Of a stretch of DNA of 64,000 bases, positions 57,546-64,000 are shown in pieces. The stretch covers positions 8,445,077 to 8,509,076 of the forward strand of contig JAJEKV010000039.1 of the NCBI GenBank assembly GCA_021234155.1. The letters run 5' to 3'. The DNA comes from Isoetes taiwanensis (Eukaryota > Streptophyta > Lycopodiopsida > Isoetales > Isoetaceae). A program made the translations under genes and the position numbers. The notes beneath the pieces are model-generated. The model saw only the letters and a program-made list of their open reading frames with translations, searched no databases and had not been told where the DNA came from. Numbering within the stretch: the first letter of the stretch is position 1; the number at the start of each line of letters is the position of its first letter.

Positions 57546-59727
57546 TTCAGATCCTGCCCACTTAGAGAGGATGCATTCAGACCAGACAACCTTAACCACC
57601 ACACCCTCCTCTGTGCCAACCAATTTAACCTGTGGGGCTAGCAACAAGGAAGCGATATATACATGGGTACTGCTGAGCACTACTTTCGCAATTGTAATGC
57701 GACCAGCGAGGGATGACTTTGCAGTTGACCACTGGAACAGGTGTTTCTCCAAACCCTTTCCATGCTGTTCCTGCACTAACATGAATGCCAACAGGAATTC
57801 CAAGTAGATTTGTGGCCTGTCCATGAGCAAAAAGCTTCCATGGATAATCATGAAGACATGCCGGAATCAGAGTGTCCAACGTCCATAAAGCCGTGCACTT
57901 TTGCGAACCCACCAACACGATGGAAGCCAAAGAGAATGTGTCTAAGAGCAGTTTTGCAGATTCAAGGTTCTCAGAGTTAGCGGCGAGAAAGAGAAACGTG
58001 TCATCAGCATATTGATTGAAAACTTCCTGTGTACCATCCTCCATAGTAAGACCCTGAAGGATCCCCTCCGCTGATGCAACAGCAAATCTTCATGACAATT
58101 GTGAAAAGGAGTGGTGCTAAAGGGCATCCCTGACGAATGCCTTGTCCATGTGGAAAGACCGATGATGGCTCAGCATAGAAGAGAACAACAGCTCGGGCAG
58201 AGAGATGTAACTTCATGACATTTGATGTGAATTGTTGTCTGGATCCCAATCTGAGCATACACAAGCGCATGAACTTCCAATTGACACTGCCATATGCTTT
58301 TGCAAAGTCAAGTTTAAGATATACCATAGGATGATTTTGCCGACGGCCCAATAGATCCCCTCGTATGCAACATCCACACTATTAAGAATGCATCTTCTCA
58401 GAAGAAATTCTGACTGAGTTGTGGAAATGGACTTAGCCAGAATACCCTTCATCCTCTCTGCAAATGCCTTGGCAAATATTTTACATACTGATGATAATAT
58501 AGTGATGGGTCACCAATTTGCAATAGTCTGAGGATCTTTGTTCTTAGGGATCAATGAGATGGCAGTGGACCGACAAAAGTCACAAAAAGCGTCAAATACA
58601 TCTGGCTCCAACCACCCCCAATATTCTTGAAAGAACTCAATTGTTATACCATCCAACCATGGGCACTTCCACTTTTTAAGTTCAAGTGATAGCAGCCTCT
58701 TCCGATAGACATTGCCCTTCAGAAATGATGAGAGATATTCTAGGTAGAACTGCATCTCGCATTTCTGACTGAAAGGGTAGATATTTCTGAACCAAAAATG
58801 CTTGAAAATGGTCATGAAAATGCTACTTGAGCTCTATTGGCTGTGAGAATACCGAGCCATCTGACAGACGCAAGGAAGACATGGCTGACATCATGCGACC
58901 ATCACAGAACCACTGCAAACCTGCTTTTATCTTTGCCTGTTAGATCTCTTCCTCTTCCAAAGCTTGAATTTATGCTAATATGTGACGCTCATGAATGCTT
59001 CGGAGAAGATCTTGCCGAGAGTGGAGGAGATCCTGGTACATTGTATCTAGCAAAGCCCGATCTGCTGCTACGGACTGTCGACCCCACTGTTTCGCAAAAG
59101 ATTTGAGTGCTGCGAGTGCATCCACTATACCAGCCATCCCGCGACGCTAGCTAAAGGCAACTGTCCAAATACCCTTGCAAGCTTCTTGGAAGGTTGTGTC
59201 CTTCAAGAATTTTACACTCAGACGAAAACACGTCCGTCCCAGATGGCGTTGCAGCAGAGGTTCATCTGAAAGGAACTGTGGATGATGTTTTGAAACTGAG
59301 TTGTCTCTAAGGCAGGGCTGAAAAAGACCTGGAAATGCTAAAACTACATTCACACTCTAGTAAGCCCTGAGCTTGCATGACCTCCACCAATCTGACCATT
59401 GCACCAAGTGAAGGCACCTTTACCATCCAACTCCAATAGTTTGCAGTCATGGAAAAGACGATGCCATTGCTGATGCTCAAATCCAGACACAACAGTAGAC
59501 ATATCTCCTTATCGATCCTCTTCTATTTCAACCATGTTGAAGTCCACCACAAGAATCCATGAAATCTCCTGACCCATACTAACCATCTTGGCCTGTAAAG
59601 ATGCCCATAATGAAGCTCTTTGATGAGGCCTATTATGAGCATAAATATTCAGAAGACTATACTGGGTTCCATGGTGCTGCCACAAGAGAAAAGCCCAACG
59701 AAAAAAGCGATCTACCTCAGTGAAAGT
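57545..59727 (-). mobile_element. L1-type LINE ORF2 fragment
   Basis: Reading down the minus strand: endonuclease end (TQYSLLNIYAHNRPHQRASL; ILVVDFNMVEIEEDR near 59510-59560), spacer, then RT entry (KKWKCPWLDGITIEFFQEYW near 58630). Next are motif A (MVYLKLDFAKAYGSVNW near 58290-58330), GIRQGCPLAPLLF near 58120, and the catalytic QYADDT near 58010. The thumb region follows (GRITIAKVVLSS near 57690). Several frame changes and stops make it dead. Both ends are truncated: no zf-RVT, no poly(A) on the 57.5 kb side, and the endonuclease start is cut at about 59.73 kb. Confidence 0.88.
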
Positions 59728-59734
59728 GATTGAC

Positions 59735-61048
59735 AATGAAGGCTGCCAAGCTGTTGCTAGTTTCGTCATCCCGTCCGTCAAGGCTTCCCTCATTCACTTA
59801 CCAGGGACAAGATGTAGAGGTGGCTCCGACCGACAAGTACTTGGGGATCGAGTTCTCTGCTACCACCCACTGGGATGCTGCCATCAGGTTGGGGGTCACG
59901 GCGGGTTGGAAAGCACTATATGCCATGCAAAACAACAGCCACAAGGCAAAGTTGTATGCCTGGGGCCACCAATCACACTTGTTTAGGGCCTTGGTCGAGC
60001 CGGTCCTCTTGTATGGGGCAGAAGTGTGGGGTTCGATGATATCCCTCAACACCTGGAATGACCTTGAGCAGGTGCCGAAAGCCTTCTTGGCACGAGCCCT
60101 TGGGGTAAAGTCCACAGTTCCATACCAGATCCTACTCCAGGAGATAGGTTTTTTACCCCTTCAACGGGCTGCATTGGAATGCCATATTATTTACTTCCAG
60201 AAGGTAGTCGCTATGGGTGATACACGTTTGCCAAAACTTGCTTTGGCCGTAGCGATGGGTCTCCAACGCCTCAAAGCCTGCTGGAAGGACAAGCAAGCTC
60301 CGTGGTTCTCACGTTGGAGTGTGCAGGCAAACAGATGCGTACAGGTACGGACAAAGAAGGATCATAATGCACTTAAGCTGTACCTAGATGCTACTTTCCT
60401 TCGCAAGCTCTGAGATGCAAATGCTCTGACGCACGTTAAGCTGGCATATTATCAGCAGCAAGTCAATCCTAGACTCATGAGAGGCCCACACCAGTACTTG
60501 TACACCCATCTGCCCATGAAGAAGCATAGACTTATTCGCACGGGTGCATATTGTCTCTGCATTGAGACAGGACGTTGGGCTCGGAAAGCACGGGAGAAAA
60601 GGCTTTGCCAGTGTCGCCACCAGGGCGCCATTGATGATGAATGTCATGCCCTTCAGATCTGCCTAGCATTTGCCCATATCCGTCCGCGGTATGTTCGATT
60701 ACTAGTGTTTGGCCAGCTGTTGCATGAACTATTGAATATGGCGTCAGTGGGCTTGTTGGGGTCATACCTCCAGGCGGTTATGGATGAACAGACTCAGTTG
60801 TGTCCTCTGGGACAGTATTGAACTGTCCTATACAGTTGTACAGTGTACCAGCATACTTATTACTGCTAAGGTTTTTCCCTCGAAAACCCTTCGGGGTGGG
60901 GGTTTTTTAATCCTGACAGTAATACGCTTGCTGCTCTCTTTTTGTTTGGGTCCCATAGGCCAATTGGTCTTCATGGACGATAAAAAATCATATTCTATTC
61001 TATTCTATCGTATTCTCTCTCTTTCTTTTTTTTGCTAAGTTAAATGGA
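59735..61048 (+). mobile_element. LINE copy 2: 5'-truncated 3' end
   Basis: Matches 13570-14880 of copy 1 at high identity. The RT-downstream region is intact as a 227-codon ORF (59730-60413) that reads through the two positions where copy 1 has stops. The CxxC...DDECHALQIC tail (about 60605-60665) and the TTCTA tail follow. It ends at the same GTTAAATGGAGTA as copy 1. Confidence 0.9.
60859..60923 (+). other. LINE 3' terminal RNA hairpin (copy 2)
   Basis: Arms ATTACTG and CAGTAAT as in copy 1. The inner stem has the loop CCC-TTCG-GGG in place of CCC-TACG-GGG; both are UNCG tetraloops. Confidence 0.65.
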
Positions 61049-64000
61049 GTACGAAACGTTTTTATGCAATCAACAAAATTTTTTTTTTTTGAAGTACGTT
61101 ACGTTTTTAAGGTTTCTTACATTTTTTAAACGTTTTTTTTGAGGTGGCGTACGTTTTTAAAAGCTAAGTACCATATCTCTGAGCTTTTAAGGTATTAAAT
61201 TTTTTTGGAGTATGTTTTGAGGTGGTGTACGTTTTTAAAAGCTACGTACCAAAATTTCTTAGGTACGTTAAATTTTTTGGAGTATGTTATGACGTACTAT
61301 ACATAAAAACCATAAAAAAACGTATGTAAGTACGTAAATATGGTACTACAATGGATGTAGCAAAGGTAAAATTTGTAGTGATACTGTCAAGCTCGAATAA
61401 ATCCAAGTTGGAACTTCTTACAATCTTCGTCAAATGTGTTGCAGCAGCAAAATTGGAGTTTGTGTCTTGTTCTTTCAAAATGGATGTAGCATAATGTGAA
61501 GATTTGAGGCTGAAACTGACCGACTCAAATGCAATTCTAGAATAAACCTTCACCTTTGATGTAGCGGCAAAACTGGGGTGCATATGTAGCATAATAACAG
61601 GGGGTTTTCTTTGTGTTTTTGTACGCTTTTCACTAAGGTTTTCCTATGATTTCGTGATATATTCAAATGGATGTACTAATGCGTACATCTAAAGTGCACC
61701 ATTTCTGAGCCATTGATTTTAGCCTTTTTTTTTCAATGGTCAACAACCAATGGCTCACAACAAAAGCCCTTTTTTTGTGCGTGTCGTGCATAATGGGCAC
61801 ATGAAGGGCCATTGATTTTAGCCTTTTTTTTTCCAATGGTCAACAACAAATGGCTCACAGCAAAAGCCCTCTTTTTGTGTGTGGTGCATAATGGGCACAT
61901 GACGGGCTTGAAGGGCGCATGTAGTGCAGTTTCCCTGCCGCCAACACATTTCTTATCATAACGTTTGATCCAGAGCTCTGTTTGAGATGATTTTTATTGC
62001 GTTGGAAAGGTCTCTCCGAGATCTTTTTGATAGTGTATGATATGGATATGTTTGGTTAAGTTATCTATGCTAAAACAACAATTTTTCGGTCGGGTTTTGG
62101 TAGGCTTTCACATCCTACCAGTTGATTAATACAGGATTGCGCTATTGGATATTGTTTTATGGCTCATTCCGAATAAAGCTTGCAAAAAATTACCATGCAT
62201 TTTTAGATTTTGAGGCAGTTATTAAGCAAATTTCAAGGCTTCTAGATCATTGTGCTAACAAGCAGAAAAGTTTCCCACTTTGGTTTCTCACCACAAGAAT
62301 CCATGGAGGCCAAAGGCTGCTGTTAAATTCCAGTTGAAAAATGTTTGTGTATGCGTGTTGCAAACTTTATGACTTTCAGAATAATGGGATCAATCTGCTC
62401 TATCTTTATGGTAACTCTTACTTATGTTCTATTTGTTTTATTGTGATCAAGTTCAAAAGCTACAGGTGATGAAAGCCTCAAATGAATTCTAGTTTTTTTC
62501 TGGTTTGAATTCTAAAATTTATGTCACACGGGGGAGGGGGGGTGGCGTCCCTAAGGCCCCGAAGGGGCCAAATTTTTTTTTTTTTTGCAACACAAACCAT
62601 TAACATCCAACATATAAAAATTAAATCCCCCAACACATAACAACCAACACATAACAACCAACACATGACAACCATTGACATTAACAACCAACACATAACT
62701 ACCATTGACATTAATTAACACAACCATTGGGTCCAACACATTTAAATTAAATTCCCCTTTAAACCCCCTTTGGTTTGGGTGCATATTCACACGGGGGGTG
62801 ACGTAGGGCAGCGAGAGTTGTTGGATAGGCATATTCACCCCCCGTAGGGCAGCGAGAGTTGTTGGATAGGCATATTCACCCCTTATTCCTTAATCTACAC
62901 CGTACGTAAAGTTCCTCATTTGTGGGGTATGCAAGTACAAAATTTGCTATACTGTATAGTGCATATCCTGTTTTTTCAAACTGGGACAACAACATCTGAG
63001 GGGTTTAAGGCCTCCACCCAAATCTGAGGAAGATTTATATAAAAATTTTGAGTGGAATTCTTTAGTCTGGTTTCTTCATTCTCTCTCTAGTGCCCTGCTC
63101 CACTTTCTCTTACATTGTTCTCACCACTTTCTCTCTCTAGCGCCCTGCTCCACTTTCTCTCTCTAGCCCTCATTCTCCTCCTTCTCTCTCTAGTGCTTGG
63201 ACCCTCCACCTTCTCTCTCTAGCGCCTAGACCCTCCACCTTCTCTCTCTAGCACCTCCTCCCCCCCCCCTCCACCTCCACCTCCACCTCCACTTTCTCTC
63301 TCTACCTCCTTCTCCCTCTAGCCACATACCAACTTGCTGGCCATCTTACAGTCCCTCTAGCCCTCGACCACCCTCTGGCTACCTTAGTATCTCTCTAACC
63401 CTTGACCACTTTCTCTCTCTAGCCAAGTCGACTCATGGCGCGCCAATAGGATGTGCCCCTCTAGCCCTCGACCACCTTATGGAGCGCCAATACCTCGACC
63501 ACCTTATGGCTACCTTAGTGTCTCTCTAAGCCAAGTCGACTCATGGCATGCCAATACTCAAAATATGCAGGTTGAGTTGCCTTCTGCTCCTTCCTTATGG
63601 CAACAGAGAGGCAACGGACTGCAGAGATGGAGATCCGCATACAGCAGTTAGAAGACGGGCTTCGCTTGGCACACTTTGAGAGGCAACAGGAGAAGTAGGG
63701 TCTTGCTGACTTGTGAGCTCTCGTGGACTCCCTCCTCACTACCATAGAGACCATGGTATGGGACAGGCAGTGTGATGAGCAGGATACCAGTGGCAACCAT
63801 CTCCCCCCTCAAGTCAGAAGCTGAGGGGTCTGCCACCATAATACGAAACATCCGAGCCGCCTTCGAAGCCAGCCAGGCAGAGCTAAGAACCCTACAGAGT
63901 AGGGCTGAGACACAAGATCATAAGATACAGGAGCTCCGAGCAACTGTTGCCCAACAAGGCAGGGGCCTCCATGCCGAGGTCCATGAACAATTGGAGCAGT
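61049..64000 (+). mobile_element. LINE copy 3: 5' half, continues past the window
   Basis: Starts CGAAACGTTTTTATG directly after the end of copy 2. It contains the TACGT-rich block, the conserved antisense frame (61592-61287), the CT-rich leader (63080-63540) and the coiled-coil part of ORF1 (63590-64000; AAFEASQAELRTLQSRAETQ). A 1.37 kb insertion at 61586-62958 interrupts it. Confidence 0.9.
61586..62958. mobile_element. 1.37-kb non-coding insertion in LINE copy 3
   Basis: Relative to copy 1 this block is extra, and GTGCATAT is duplicated at its edges (61578-61585, 62959-62966), an 8-bp target duplication. Inside are a ~99-bp tandem pair (starting 61709 and 61808), ACATAACAACCAAC minisatellite DNA (62625-62700) and a 41-bp tandem pair (from 62803 and 62844). 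Terminal inverted repeats are poor and there is no transposase, so the type is uncertain (hAT-like by target duplication length). Confidence 0.75.

Overview
The window looks like transposon-dense nuclear DNA from a land plant with a large genome. The evidence is a multi-exon plant-type plastid lipoxygenase gene, chromodomain Ty3/Gypsy elements primed at TGGTATCAGAGC, hAT-type elements and L1-like LINEs. A second LINE type has a CxxC...DExHxLxxC tail, unlike the usual angiosperm L1, which together with the repeat load makes a fern or other non-flowering plant my guess; this is an inference. All statements come from reading the sequence; no searches were run.

Layout. 0-9 kb: an L1-type LINE 3' end, composite repeats, a decayed hAT/BED transposase gene (minus strand) and MITEs. 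9.15-14.88 kb: a near full-length two-ORF LINE (copy 1), full of nonsense codons. 15.3-18.0 kb: duplicated satellites, a MITE and a strong palindrome. 18.73-22.64 kb: the only convincing cellular gene, a nine-exon lipoxygenase (932 residues) with its catalytic ligands intact. 23.3-32.0 kb: LTR element A, 5' LTR to protease, with four extra ORFs between primer site and gag; one of them is a histone H3. 32.0-35.6 kb: LINE fragments and the 3' end of a minus-strand Gypsy element. 35.7-42.4 kb: two copies of a 3.2 kb non-coding duplication. 42.38-55.68 kb: complete LTR element B, same family as A, inserted into the second copy (target duplication GTAGA); its 3' LTR carries a solo LTR and a hAT MITE. 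56.0-57.5 kb: gag and 5' LTR of the split minus-strand Gypsy element. 57.5-59.7 kb: L1-type LINE, minus strand. 59.7-64.0 kb: 3' end of LINE copy 2 joined head-to-tail to the 5' half of copy 3.

Main discovery candidate. Elements A and B share LTR ends (TGTGACGTTCC...GGGAGCGTCACA) and primer site. A encodes an H3.3-like histone (clear histone fold, long novel tail), and B has a frameshifted relic of the same fold at the corresponding place. B still shows a chromodomain at the end of its integrase. The pattern suggests a retrotransposon lineage that captured a histone H3 and also carries three further unrecognised ORFs. A second noteworthy signal is an RNA hairpin at the 3' end of the copy 1/2 LINE family whose stem and stable tetraloop are preserved while their bases change.
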